DNA of 64,000 bases. It comes from Microvirga sp052115485 (GTDB lineage Bacteria > Pseudomonadota > Alphaproteobacteria > Rhizobiales > Beijerinckiaceae). This document shows positions 36,784 through 46,344 of this stretch, one piece after another. A program made the position numbers and the translations under genes. Below the pieces are notes generated by a model. That model searched no databases and was not told the origin of the DNA. It worked only from the letters and a program-made list of their open reading frames with translations. The number at the start of each line of letters is the position of its first letter. The first letter of the stretch is position 1. The DNA lies in assembly GCF_052115485.1 (NCBI RefSeq), contig NZ_JBFRGU010000004.1, positions 124,001 through 188,000 on the forward strand, given 5' to 3'.

Positions 36784-37527
36784 TCAGGAAACAGCCGCTG
36801 CGATTTCCTGCACGATGCGCTCGGTGACAGCACGCGGATCGGCGGCTTTCACGATGGGGCGGCCGACGACGAGGTGGTTTGCGCCCAGGCGGATGCCTTC
36901 CCCCGGCGTGACGATGCGCTTCTGATCGTCGGCGGAGGAGCCGGTGGGGCGGATGCCCGGCGTGACGATGGCAAGATCGGGCCCGACGATGCTGCGGACG
37001 CGCGCCGCTTCCGGCGCGGCGCAAACGATGCCGTCGACGCCGAGATCGCGGGCTTGCCCTGCACGGCGGGCGACGAGTTCTTCCGTCGGGACCGGCGCAT
37101 AGCCCGCCTCCACCAGATCCTGATCGCTGTAGGAGGTGAGAACCGTCACGGCGAGGATCTTCAGGTCCGACCCTGCCTTTCCAGTAACCGCGGCGCGCAT
37201 GGTCTGCGGGTAGGCGTGGACGGTCAGGAATGTAGCGCCGAGCCGGGCCACCGAGCGGACACCCTCTTCGACGGTATTGCCGATATCGTGGAGCTTCAGG
37301 TCGAGAAAGACCTTCTTGCCCTGACCGATGATCTCTTTCGCGAATTCGAGGCCGCCCGCATAACCAAGCTGGTAGCCGATCTTGTAGAAGGTTCCCGCAT
37401 CGCCGATGCTCGCCACGAGGGCGCGTGCCTCATCGACGGAAGGCACATCGAGGCCGATGATGAGGCGATCCCGGATATCCCTTTGTATCGATGATGAATC
37501 CATACCAAGGGGCATCGCAGCGCTCAT
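36784..37527 (-). CDS. pyrF: Orotidine-5'-phosphate decarboxylase
   Basis: 247 residues. The barrel carries LIIGLDVPSVDEA near 19, the catalytic KVFLDLKLHDIGNTV near 67, and TPGIRPTGSSADDQKR near 187. It makes UMP from OMP. The chosen ATG at 37527 overlaps the pmtA stop (ATGA); two later in-frame ATG codons (37515, 37503) are equally close to the first strand. Confidence 0.95.
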   Translation of the reverse strand: MSAAMPLGMDSSSIQRDIRDRLIIGLDVPSVDEARALVASIGDAGTFYKIGYQLGYAGGLEFAKEIIGQGKKVFLDLKLHDIGNTVEEGVRSVARLGATFLTVHAYPQTMRAAVTGKAGSDLKILAVTVLTSYSDQDLVEAGYAPVPTEELVARRAGQARDLGVDGIVCAAPEAARVRSIVGPDLAIVTPGIRPTGSSADDQKRIVTPGEGIRLGANHLVVGRPIVKAADPRAVTERIVQEIAAAVS

Positions 37528-38144
37528 GCGGTTACTCGATTGTAGACCCAGACGCGGGCCGGAGGGAGGTTGCGCCAAATGCGGTTCGACGCGCGGGCCT
37601 TATACGCGGGGGAGCGCGCCGGGATCGGCGGCACGACCGCGTAGGTGAACTGGATGAACGGCGCTTCCGGATGCATCAGGGATTGCGCCGTTTCCATAAG
37701 GGACGTGCGCTGCTCCATGGGCTTGGTGAAGAGCGGCAGGCTCGACACGGTAGCGGCGGCGGGCTCTTTCAGGAGGCCAGAGAGGGTTTCTCCGAGATCG
37801 TAGGCATCGCCCTGGATGATCGTCGCTCTTGGGAAGCGCCGTTTCAGCAAATGGCAAAATTCCGGGTTGAATTCGATCAGAATCAACCGCTCCTGCTCGA
37901 CCCCTCGCCGAATCAGGGCGTCAGTGACCGGGCCGGTGCCGGGGCCGAGTTCGATGATGGGGCCGGGCACACGCGTATCGACGAACGAGGCCATGGTACG
38001 GGCCAGAACCTTGCCCGATGGCGTCACCGCCCCGATCACCAGCGGCCGTTCGAGCCAGGAGCGGAGAAAACGGGCTTCGTCTTGGAAACGGTCCTTATTG
38101 AGAGGAAACTTTCGCGGCGTCGGTCTTTGAGACGACTGAAGCAC
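37524..38144 (-). CDS. pmtA: Phospholipid N-methyltransferase PmtA-like
   Basis: 206 residues. N-terminal DEARFLRSWLERPLVIGAVTPSGKVLARTMA is characteristic of the rhizobial PmtA type. The SAM site is IIELGPGTGPVTDALIRRG near 62. SSLPLFTKP near 138 follows. The family methylates phosphatidylethanolamine to phosphatidylcholine at the inner membrane. The similar KsgA-like fold is the main alternative, but the N-terminal motif favours PmtA. Confidence 0.85.
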   Translation of the reverse strand: MLQSSQRPTPRKFPLNKDRFQDEARFLRSWLERPLVIGAVTPSGKVLARTMASFVDTRVPGPIIELGPGTGPVTDALIRRGVEQERLILIEFNPEFCHLLKRRFPRATIIQGDAYDLGETLSGLLKEPAAATVSSLPLFTKPMEQRTSLMETAQSLMHPEAPFIQFTYAVVPPIPARSPAYKARASNRIWRNLPPARVWVYNRVTA

Positions 38145-38185
38145 TTGGGAACCTCTTTAAGACGGATCGCAGTCACTCTTTAGAA

Positions 38186-38227
38186 CATTTTCATGTGGTG
38201 TGAAAACCGGCCCACCACCAGAAAATG
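38186..38227. terminator. Hairpin after dnaJ
   Basis: Imperfect 15-bp inverted repeat (CATTTTCATGTGGTG / CACCACCAGAAAATG) with a 12-nt loop, in the 162-bp gap between dnaJ and pmtA. It may end the dnaK-dnaJ transcript or sit in the pmtA leader. Confidence 0.4.
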
Positions 38228-38306
38228 CGATCTGAGAAGTCCTGGAACGATGCCGGGTTTTCGCCGAATCTCATCGTTTCAGTAGTCAATAAAAACGACT
38301 GCCAAG

Positions 38307-39455
38307 TTAACTGGATCCACCCAGCCCGTCGATAAACTCACGGACACGGGTGAAAAATCCCGAACTTTCCGGGTGTGTGTCTTTCGAGCACTCCTGTTCG
38401 AACTCCATCAGAAGCTCGCGCTGGCGCTTGGTAAGCTTCTGCGGGGTTTCGACCACCACCTGGATATAGAGATCGCCCACATCGCGGGAGCGCAGCACGG
38501 GCATTCCCTTGGCCCTCAGGCGGAACTGCTTGCCTGATTGTGTGCCCTCCGGAACCTTCACCTTCGCATCCGTGCCATCGATAGTGGGAACGGAGAACTC
38601 GCCCCCGAGCGATGCCGTCACCATCGAGATCGGCACCCGGCAGAAGAGATCCGCCCCGTCGCGCTGAAAGAACTCGTGCGGCTTGATGGACAGGAAGATG
38701 TAGAGATCGCCCGAAGGTCCACCGCGAACGCCCGCCTCGCCCTCGCTTGAAAGACGAATGCGCGTGCCTTCCTCGACGCCCGCGGGAATATTCACCGAGA
38801 GCGTGCGCTCGCGGGTCACCCGGCCGGCGCCGTGGCAATTGCCGCAAGGATCGTCGATGACCTCCCCGCGTCCATGGCAGTTCGGGCAGGTGCGCTCGAT
38901 GGAGAAGAAGCCCTGTTGGGCACGAACCCGGCCCGCTCCGCCGCAGGTGGGGCAGGTCTTGGGCTTCGAGCCCGCCTTCGCGCCCGAGCCGGAGCACACT
39001 TCGCAAGTGACCGAGGTCGGGATCCTGATCTCGGCGTTCTTGCCCTGGAAAGCCTCCTCGAGGGAGATTTCCAGGTTGTAGCGCATGTCCGCACCGCGCT
39101 CGCGTCCGCCCGCGCCGCGTCCGCCGCCGCGTTGACCGCGCCCGTCGCCGAAGAAATTCTCGAAAATGTCCGACATGAAGTCGGAGAAATCATTGCCGAA
39201 GCCCGGACCGCCCGCACCGTTGCCACCATTGGCGAAGGCTGCGTGGCCGAAGCGATCGTAGGCTGCACGCTTCTGGCCGTCCGAGAGCGTCTGATACGCC
39301 TCGTTGATTTCCTTGAACTTGACCTCGGCCTCGTGATTGCCGGGATTGCGATCCGGGTGATGCTGCATCGCCAGCTTGCGGAAGGCGACCTTCATCTCAA
39401 CTTCGGTCGCGGTCTTCGTAACCCCAAGGACTTCGTAATAATCGCGCTTGGACAT
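38307..39455 (-). CDS. dnaJ: Chaperone DnaJ
   Basis: 382 residues, full type I architecture: J domain (1-70) with the HPD triad in MQHHPDRNPG, a Gly/Phe-rich linker (about 75-120), four CxxCxGxG zinc repeats (CEVCSGSGAKAG, CPTCGGAGRV, CPNCHGRGEV, CGNCHGAGRV) near 148-215, and the C-terminal substrate domain. It delivers unfolded proteins to DnaK and stimulates its ATPase. It follows dnaK with one gene in between. Confidence 0.97.
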   Translation of the reverse strand: MSKRDYYEVLGVTKTATEVEMKVAFRKLAMQHHPDRNPGNHEAEVKFKEINEAYQTLSDGQKRAAYDRFGHAAFANGGNGAGGPGFGNDFSDFMSDIFENFFGDGRGQRGGGRGAGGRERGADMRYNLEISLEEAFQGKNAEIRIPTSVTCEVCSGSGAKAGSKPKTCPTCGGAGRVRAQQGFFSIERTCPNCHGRGEVIDDPCGNCHGAGRVTRERTLSVNIPAGVEEGTRIRLSSEGEAGVRGGPSGDLYIFLSIKPHEFFQRDGADLFCRVPISMVTASLGGEFSVPTIDGTDAKVKVPEGTQSGKQFRLRAKGMPVLRSRDVGDLYIQVVVETPQKLTKRQRELLMEFEQECSKDTHPESSGFFTRVREFIDGLGGSS

Positions 39456-39467
39456 TCGGTATCTCTT

Positions 39468-40004
39468 TTAAGGCAATATGCGGTCTGGTAAGGCGCGCGA
39501 GGTTATTGAAGTACCGATGAGCTCTTCACAAGAGATCATCGAGGCTCGGTATTTTGATGAGCCATCGGCGAACCACTGTTTCAGGGCCTCGTCGGAGGGC
39601 CTCATTGTCTTCGAGAATCGATCTGATATTTCATCTGTAACAGGGTGTAATGCAAAAGCCGCTGCCCCTGCAGCCAAGCTCAAGCCATCGAGAGCTTCAG
39701 AACAAGCACCGCTTCGATCCGGAGGCTCTTGGCTTTGGACCAAAAAAAGTAATGAATTGACGAGCTCGGCTCGAGAAAAATCCCTTTGTTCAATAGAAAG
39801 CTTCAGGTTTCTCTCAGCAAGAAAAAGCGCCTTCCGCAAATCGTGCATCCGACTTTCGGCCCTTACGTCGACCTGGGCCTGGACGGGCGTCAGAATAGAT
39901 GAGCACGAAAAAAGACCAAGAGCACAAATCGTTGCGAAGCTTCGAATACGAGTGGCCGGGTGGAACCCGGCCATTCGATAATTCTTTGCCACGGCCAAAG
40001 CCAT
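39468..40004 (-). CDS. Unknown secreted protein inserted between dnaK and dnaJ
   Basis: 178 residues from ATG 40004, three bases after the dnaK stop; ATG 39974 is an alternative that gives a normal signal peptide (RIRSFATICALGLFSCSSIL, end VQA). The mature part has a charged helix (RMHDLRKALFLAERNLKLSIEQRDFSRAELVNSL) that may form a coiled coil, and three Cys. Base composition is visibly less GC-rich than dnaK and dnaJ. In most relatives dnaJ follows dnaK directly. No family recognised. Its placement would put it under the heat-shock promoter. Confidence 0.72.
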   Translation of the reverse strand: MALAVAKNYRMAGFHPATRIRSFATICALGLFSCSSILTPVQAQVDVRAESRMHDLRKALFLAERNLKLSIEQRDFSRAELVNSLLFLVQSQEPPDRSGACSEALDGLSLAAGAAAFALHPVTDEISDRFSKTMRPSDEALKQWFADGSSKYRASMISCEELIGTSITSRALPDRILP

Positions 40005-40007
40005 GAA

Positions 40008-41924
<1,917 letters not shown>

Positions 41925-42037
41925 GGCGGGATCCCTCACTTTCAAGCAGACCGCCGCGCCCCGAAGCGGCACGGCCCATGGCTGTGGTTGAACAAACAGC
42001 AGAATCCCTCCGAAAACGGCCGAACCCTGCCCTGGCG

Positions 42038-42069
42038 CTGATATAAGAAGGCGCCGCGGGGGCCGCAAG
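42038..42069 (-). promoter_or_regulatory. RpoH (sigma-32)-type heat-shock promoter of dnaK
   Basis: On the minus strand: CTTGCG, a 16-bp spacer, then CTTATATCAG, which fits the alphaproteobacterial heat-shock consensus (CTTG, then CYTATNTNNG). Transcription would start about 108 nt before the dnaK ATG. No CIRCE operator is nearby, so dnaK is probably controlled by RpoH and not by HrcA. Confidence 0.65.
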
Positions 42070-42163
42070 TCGAAGGTGGAGCGTTGTTTACCGCAAATGA
42101 AGCGGGGCGGTGAAGAGGCTTTTTTAGTCGAGGAGCCGAAATGCCGTTTGTCGGGCTTCGCAC

Positions 42164-42268
42164 GAGAGTTTGATCGTGTCTCCTTGAAACACGATCAAAC
42201 TCACGATTCCTTATTTCCGCATGATCCGGGCGAACAACCGGTTTCCACTTGTTCTGATCATGCTCTAT
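42164..42268. repeat. Dispersed intergenic repeat, family A copy 2
   Basis: About 105 bp. A perfect 14-bp stem (GAGTTTGATCGTGT/ACACGATCAAACTC) is followed by CGCATGATCCGGGCGAACAA, then CGGTTTCCACTTGTTCTGAT and CATGCTCTA. Matches at 6397-6495 and, shortened, at 29749-29793. It overlaps the end of the AraC-AGT gene on the minus strand and supplies its last codons and TGA stop. Confidence 0.85.
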
Positions 42269-43160
42269 TGCGCGCGAGGCCCGTTTCCCAGCCCAGAATC
42301 GCCTGCTTGCGCGTCAGGCCCCAATGGTAGCCGGTGAGCGCGCCTGAGCGTCCGAGCACCCTGTGGCAGGGGACGACGAAGGAGATCGGGTTCCGGCCGA
42401 CAGCTGCCCCGACTGCGCGGGCGGCCGCCGGTTTGCCGATATGGCGGGCGATGTCGGAGTAGGAGGTGGCACGGTCACGGGGGATCCGCAAAAGGGTCTG
42501 CCAGACGCGGACCTCGAAATCGGTACCGATCAGAACGACCTTCAGGGGCTGCTCGTCCTGCCAGCGATGTGGATCGAAAATTCGCCGGGCGAGGGGCGCG
42601 GTCGCGGCGGTATCCTCGATGTATTCCGCCTTGGGCCAGCGTCGTTTCAGATCCTCCAGAGCAGCCTGCCGGTCTCCGTTGTCCACGAACCCGAGGCCCG
42701 CGAGACCCCGGTCGGTCGCCACCAGAACAGCCTCGCCGAAGGGAGAGGAGTGGAATCCGAACCGCATGGTCAGGCCCGCTCCGCCCACCTTGTAGTCGCC
42801 CGGGGTCATGGCCTCATGGGTCACAAAGAGATCGTGCAGGCGTGCGGGGCCGGACAGTCCGACTTCGTAGGTCGCATCCAGAACGCTCGCTGAGGAAGCC
42901 AACAGCGCCTTGGCGTTGTCTAGGGTGATCGCCTGGAGAAAAGCCTTGGGCGAAAGGCCCGACCAGCGGCGGAACAGGTGATGCACATGGGTCGTGGAGA
43001 GCCCCACATGCTCTGCGATGGCCTCCAGAGAGGGTTGTTCGCGCCAGCGCTCCGAGATGAAAGCGATGATCTCCCGGACGCGCTCGTAATCCACCATCGG
43101 TCCTTGCGGAACTTCGATGGCGGCGGGTTCGATGGCGATGTCACGCAGGGTGCTCAACAT
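42258..43160 (-). CDS. AraC-type HTH fused to O6-methylguanine-DNA methyltransferase (Ada-like)
   Basis: 300 residues. Residues about 25-125 form an AraC-type HTH (EQPSLEAIAEHVGLSTTHVHHLFRRW). The C-terminal AGT domain has RVWQTLLRIPRDRATSYSDIA near 217, and the acceptor Cys265 in VVPCHRVLGR. It removes alkyl groups from O6-methylguanine and may activate transcription. It lacks the N-terminal zinc/methylphosphotriester domain of E. coli Ada (no CxxC block), so the usual methylation switch is missing. The last three residues are encoded by a repeat element. Confidence 0.9.
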   Translation of the reverse strand: MLSTLRDIAIEPAAIEVPQGPMVDYERVREIIAFISERWREQPSLEAIAEHVGLSTTHVHHLFRRWSGLSPKAFLQAITLDNAKALLASSASVLDATYEVGLSGPARLHDLFVTHEAMTPGDYKVGGAGLTMRFGFHSSPFGEAVLVATDRGLAGLGFVDNGDRQAALEDLKRRWPKAEYIEDTAATAPLARRIFDPHRWQDEQPLKVVLIGTDFEVRVWQTLLRIPRDRATSYSDIARHIGKPAAARAVGAAVGRNPISFVVPCHRVLGRSGALTGYHWGLTRKQAILGWETGLARNRA

Positions 43161-43237
43161 GGGACTAATCCTCTTTGAGCGTCATATTAGTTCTCGGTGA
43201 GAATAACGACACCCGATTCCTGCGCCGGAAATTGCCT

Positions 43238-43747
43238 TCAGATGCCCCGCTTCACATTTGCCAGCGCCTGTCCGAAGGCCTCGGCGAAAGTCTCCCGTTC
43301 CGGGGGCGAGAGATCGTGGGCGACCACCACGCTCTGCCCGCGGGAGGTGAGGGCGAGTTGCTGAAGGCCGAATTCGTCGTCTTCCTGACGGTTCAGGCGC
43401 GTCCAGAGCGGGTTGAAGGACCATTCCCGCGACTCGCCGCGATAGGAGACCTTTCGAAGCAACAGGCGCACCGGGGTCAGAATCACTTCCTCGAAGGCTC
43501 GTCCGTGCCGGTCGTTGACGCGAAGGGCTATGTAGAGACCCAGAAAATCGAGACCGAAGAAGCCGACGACGGGCCAGAAACCCAGGATCACAAAGGGAAG
43601 GCTCGCAATGAGGGAGGTGAGGCACACAAGTGTCATCACAACCCGGAAACCTTTGGGAGTGAGGGACCGGTGCGGGCGGATCACAGCCGCGAAAACGGGC
43701 CGTTCAAACTGCCCGATCTCATCCAATGTGGCTTTGCCGCTGTCCAT
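43238..43747 (-). CDS. DUF2244 membrane protein
   Basis: 169 residues. Two adjacent membrane segments lie near residues 34-75 (VVMTLVCLTSLIASLPFVIL, WPVVGFFGLDFLGLYIALRV), with N-terminal PVFAAVIRPHRSL typical of DUF2244. The C-terminal cytoplasmic part is beta-rich (SREWSFNPLWTRLNRQED). The function is unknown. It is divergent from nth with only 20 bp between the starts, a conserved pairing in alphaproteobacteria. Confidence 0.85.
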   Translation of the reverse strand: MDSGKATLDEIGQFERPVFAAVIRPHRSLTPKGFRVVMTLVCLTSLIASLPFVILGFWPVVGFFGLDFLGLYIALRVNDRHGRAFEEVILTPVRLLLRKVSYRGESREWSFNPLWTRLNRQEDDEFGLQQLALTSRGQSVVVAHDLSPPERETFAEAFGQALANVKRGI

Positions 43748-43767
43748 GCGCGGATTATAACGCAACC

Positions 43768-44487
43768 ATGTCCGATCTGAAGTCGTCATCCCGCCGCAAG
43801 CCGACGCCCAAAGCGCCCATCCTGTCCGCGAAACCTGTTCGTCAACCGAAGCCGGTCGACAAGGCGACGGTCGTCGAGATCTTCCGCCGGTTCGAAGCCG
43901 CCAATCCACACCCGGAGGGCGAGCTCGAATACGTCAATCCATATACGCTGCTGGTGGCGGTTCTGCTTTCCGCGCAAGCGACCGATGTGGGCGTGAACAA
44001 GGCGACGCGGCTTCTCTTTCCCATCGCCGACACGCCGCAAAAGATGCTGGCAATCGGCGAGGAAGGCGTGCGCGAGCGCATCAAGACGCTCAATTATTTC
44101 AACACCAAGGCGAAGAACGTCATCAGCATGTCGAAGCGTCTCGTGGACGATTTCGGCGGCGCGGTACCGCGCACGATGGAAGAACTCACGTCTCTGCCGG
44201 GCGTCGGACAGAAGACCGCGAGCGTGGTGATGAACATCGCATTTCGCATTCCGCATATCGCCGTCGACACGCATATTTTTCGCGTCGCCAACCGCATTCC
44301 CTTCGTCAACACGAAGACGCCGTTGGAGACGCAGGAGCCATTGGAAAAGCTCGTGCCAGGTGAGTTCAAGCTTCACGCCCACCACTGGCTGATCTTGCAT
44401 GGCCGCTATGTTTGCAAGGCACGCGTACCGGAATGCGCGCGCTGCCTCATCAACGACCTCTGCCGCTATCCGGCGAAGACTTTTTGA
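43768..44487 (+). CDS. nth: Endonuclease III (base-excision glycosylase/AP lyase)
   Basis: 239 residues. HhH motif LTSLPGVGQKTASVV near 150 with the catalytic Lys; the catalytic Asp in IAVDTHIFRVANR near 170; and the C-terminal [4Fe-4S] ligands CKARVPECARCLINDLC. It removes oxidised pyrimidines and nicks abasic sites. An N-terminal basic extension of about 28 residues precedes the domain. Confidence 0.96.
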   Translation: MSDLKSSSRRKPTPKAPILSAKPVRQPKPVDKATVVEIFRRFEAANPHPEGELEYVNPYTLLVAVLLSAQATDVGVNKATRLLFPIADTPQKMLAIGEEGVRERIKTLNYFNTKAKNVISMSKRLVDDFGGAVPRTMEELTSLPGVGQKTASVVMNIAFRIPHIAVDTHIFRVANRIPFVNTKTPLETQEPLEKLVPGEFKLHAHHWLILHGRYVCKARVPECARCLINDLCRYPAKTF

Positions 44488-44524
44488 GGGCGCGACCGCT
44501 TTGTCGTTCCGGGGCGCTCTTTCT

Positions 44525-44640
44525 CCCTCCTCATCCTGAGGAGCAGCCTGTAAGGCTGCGTCTCGAAGGAGGGTACAGAGAGCACTGGAGACGCCTCGCC
44601 CTTCGAGACGACGCTGACGCGCCTCCTCAGGTGAGGCTGC
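44525..44640. repeat. Intergenic palindromic repeat, family D
   Basis: Inverted blocks: CTCCTCATCCTGAGGAGCAG with GCGTCTCGAAGGAGGG on the left and CGCCCTTCGAGACG with CGCCTCCTCAGGTGAGGC on the right. Such elements are common between genes in Rhizobiales. It separates convergent nth and uppP. Confidence 0.7.
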
Positions 44641-44698
44641 GTGGCTTAGATGGGCACGGTCAAGCGGACCGTGCGTCATCCTCGGAATGACGCTTGAG

Positions 44699-45496
44699 TC
44701 ACCCGAAGACGATCAGCCCCGCGAGCCCTGCCGATCCGACGAGGATGCGCCACCACGCGAACGGCGCGAACCCGTGGCGGGAGATGTAGTCGAGGAATGT
44801 CTTCACCACGAGAAGGGCCGAGACGAAGGCGGCGATAAAGCCAACGAAAATCAGCCCGAAATCGTCGGTCGAGAGATTTTTGTAGTTCTTCAGGAGGTCG
44901 TAAGCGAAGGCTCCGGCCATGGTCGGCATGGCGAGGAAGAACGAGAATTCCGCCGCGGAGCGCTTATCCGCGCCGAGCAGCATGGCGCCGACGATGGTCG
45001 CGCCGGAGCGGGAGACGCCGGGGATCATGGCGAGGCACTGCATGAAGCCGATCTTCACATACATCGGCAGGGGAAAGCGCGTGGCGTCGGTTTGGGTCGG
45101 CTTGAGCGGCAGGCTGTCGACGATGAGCAGCACAAATCCTCCGGCGATCAGCGCAAGGCAGACGATCCAGGGATTGAACAGCACGTCCTTGATGAAGCTA
45201 TGAAGCGCCGCGCCGATCACAGCGGCAGGCAGGAAGGCGACGAAGACACCGAGCACGAACCGCCGCGCCTCCGGATCGTGAGGGAATGCCTTGGCGATGG
45301 CGAGCAATCGCTGGAAATAGACCAGAAGGATCGCGAGAATCGCGCCGAGCTGGATCAGGACCTCGAAGGTCTTGCCCGTCGACTCAAATCCGAGGAAATG
45401 ACCGACGAGCAGGAGATGGCCCGTCGAGGAGACCGGCAAGAACTCGGTCAGGCCTTCGATTATACCGAGGAAAAGGGCTTCAAATAACTGCGTCAT
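44699..45496 (-). CDS. uppP: Undecaprenyl-diphosphate phosphatase
   Basis: 265 residues with about eight membrane segments. The BacA/UppP motifs are intact: IIEGLTEFLPVSSTGHLLL near 12 and AMIPGVSRSGATIVGAM near 160, with the Glu, Ser and Arg residues of the active site. It recycles the lipid carrier of peptidoglycan synthesis at the inner membrane and can give bacitracin tolerance. Confidence 0.96.
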   Translation of the reverse strand: MTQLFEALFLGIIEGLTEFLPVSSTGHLLLVGHFLGFESTGKTFEVLIQLGAILAILLVYFQRLLAIAKAFPHDPEARRFVLGVFVAFLPAAVIGAALHSFIKDVLFNPWIVCLALIAGGFVLLIVDSLPLKPTQTDATRFPLPMYVKIGFMQCLAMIPGVSRSGATIVGAMLLGADKRSAAEFSFFLAMPTMAGAFAYDLLKNYKNLSTDDFGLIFVGFIAAFVSALLVVKTFLDYISRHGFAPFAWWRILVGSAGLAGLIVFG

Positions 45497-45640
45497 GCTT
45501 GAAAATCCTCAGCAACGCGTTGACAGCATACCAATCGCTGTTCGCCTGCGTGGCGAACATGAGATTCACCAAAATTCCTTACCGACCGTTAATCGAACGT
45601 GGCCTTATTGTCGCCGTCTGTTTCGCGTCTGACACGCCCC

Positions 45641-46333
45641 ATGCCAATCTTTCATCATTACCCTTTCTGCCCGCGCTCGCGGTTCGTGCGCTTGGTCCTG
45701 GTCGAGCTAGGCCTTGAGCCTGCGATCGTCGAAGAAAAACCCTGGGAGCGGCGGATGCCGTTCCTGGAAGTGAATCCGGCCGGCCATTTGCCGGTATTGG
45801 TCGACGACAACGGCCTTGCCGTTCCAGGCGCAGGTGTGATCTCGGAATATCTCGACGACATGCTGGGCAACGGGTTGGGCGAGCGACGGCTTCTTCCTCA
45901 AAATGCCGCCGAGCGCATGGAAGTGCGCCGCCTGACCGATTGGTTCCTCAACAAATTCCATGAGGAGGTGTCCGAATACCTCGTGACCGAGAAGATCTAT
46001 AAGCGTTTCATGCCTGCCGAACTCGGCGGCGGACCGCCGGACATGAACGCGATTCGCGCAGCGCGGAACAATGTGCGATACCATCTGAAATATATCGGTT
46101 ATCTGATTTCCGGCCGGAATTGGCTCGCAGGCGATCAGTTGACCTACGCGGATTTGGCCGCGGCGGCTCATTTCTCGATCATCGATTATCTCGGCGACGT
46201 TCCATGGGAAGAGGACGAAACAGCGAAGCATTGGTACGCCAGGATCAAGTCCCGGCCGTCCTTTCGCGCGCTCCTGTCGGACCGGGTCGCGGGAATGGCA
46301 CCGGCGGATCATTACGACGATCTGGACTTTTAG
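45641..46333 (+). CDS. Glutathione S-transferase family protein
   Basis: 230 residues. N-terminal thioredoxin fold: FHHYPFCPRSRFVRLVLVE with Cys9 at the start of the first helix, and the cis-Pro/SNAIL-like VNPAGHLPVLVDDNGLAVPG near 43. The helical C-terminal domain contains WLAGDQLTYADLAAAAHFSI near 167. The substrate is unknown. It is followed within a few bases by queG, and the two may be cotranscribed. Confidence 0.9.
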   Translation: MPIFHHYPFCPRSRFVRLVLVELGLEPAIVEEKPWERRMPFLEVNPAGHLPVLVDDNGLAVPGAGVISEYLDDMLGNGLGERRLLPQNAAERMEVRRLTDWFLNKFHEEVSEYLVTEKIYKRFMPAELGGGPPDMNAIRAARNNVRYHLKYIGYLISGRNWLAGDQLTYADLAAAAHFSIIDYLGDVPWEEDETAKHWYARIKSRPSFRALLSDRVAGMAPADHYDDLDF

Positions 46334-46344
46334 AGGGCGAGGCC

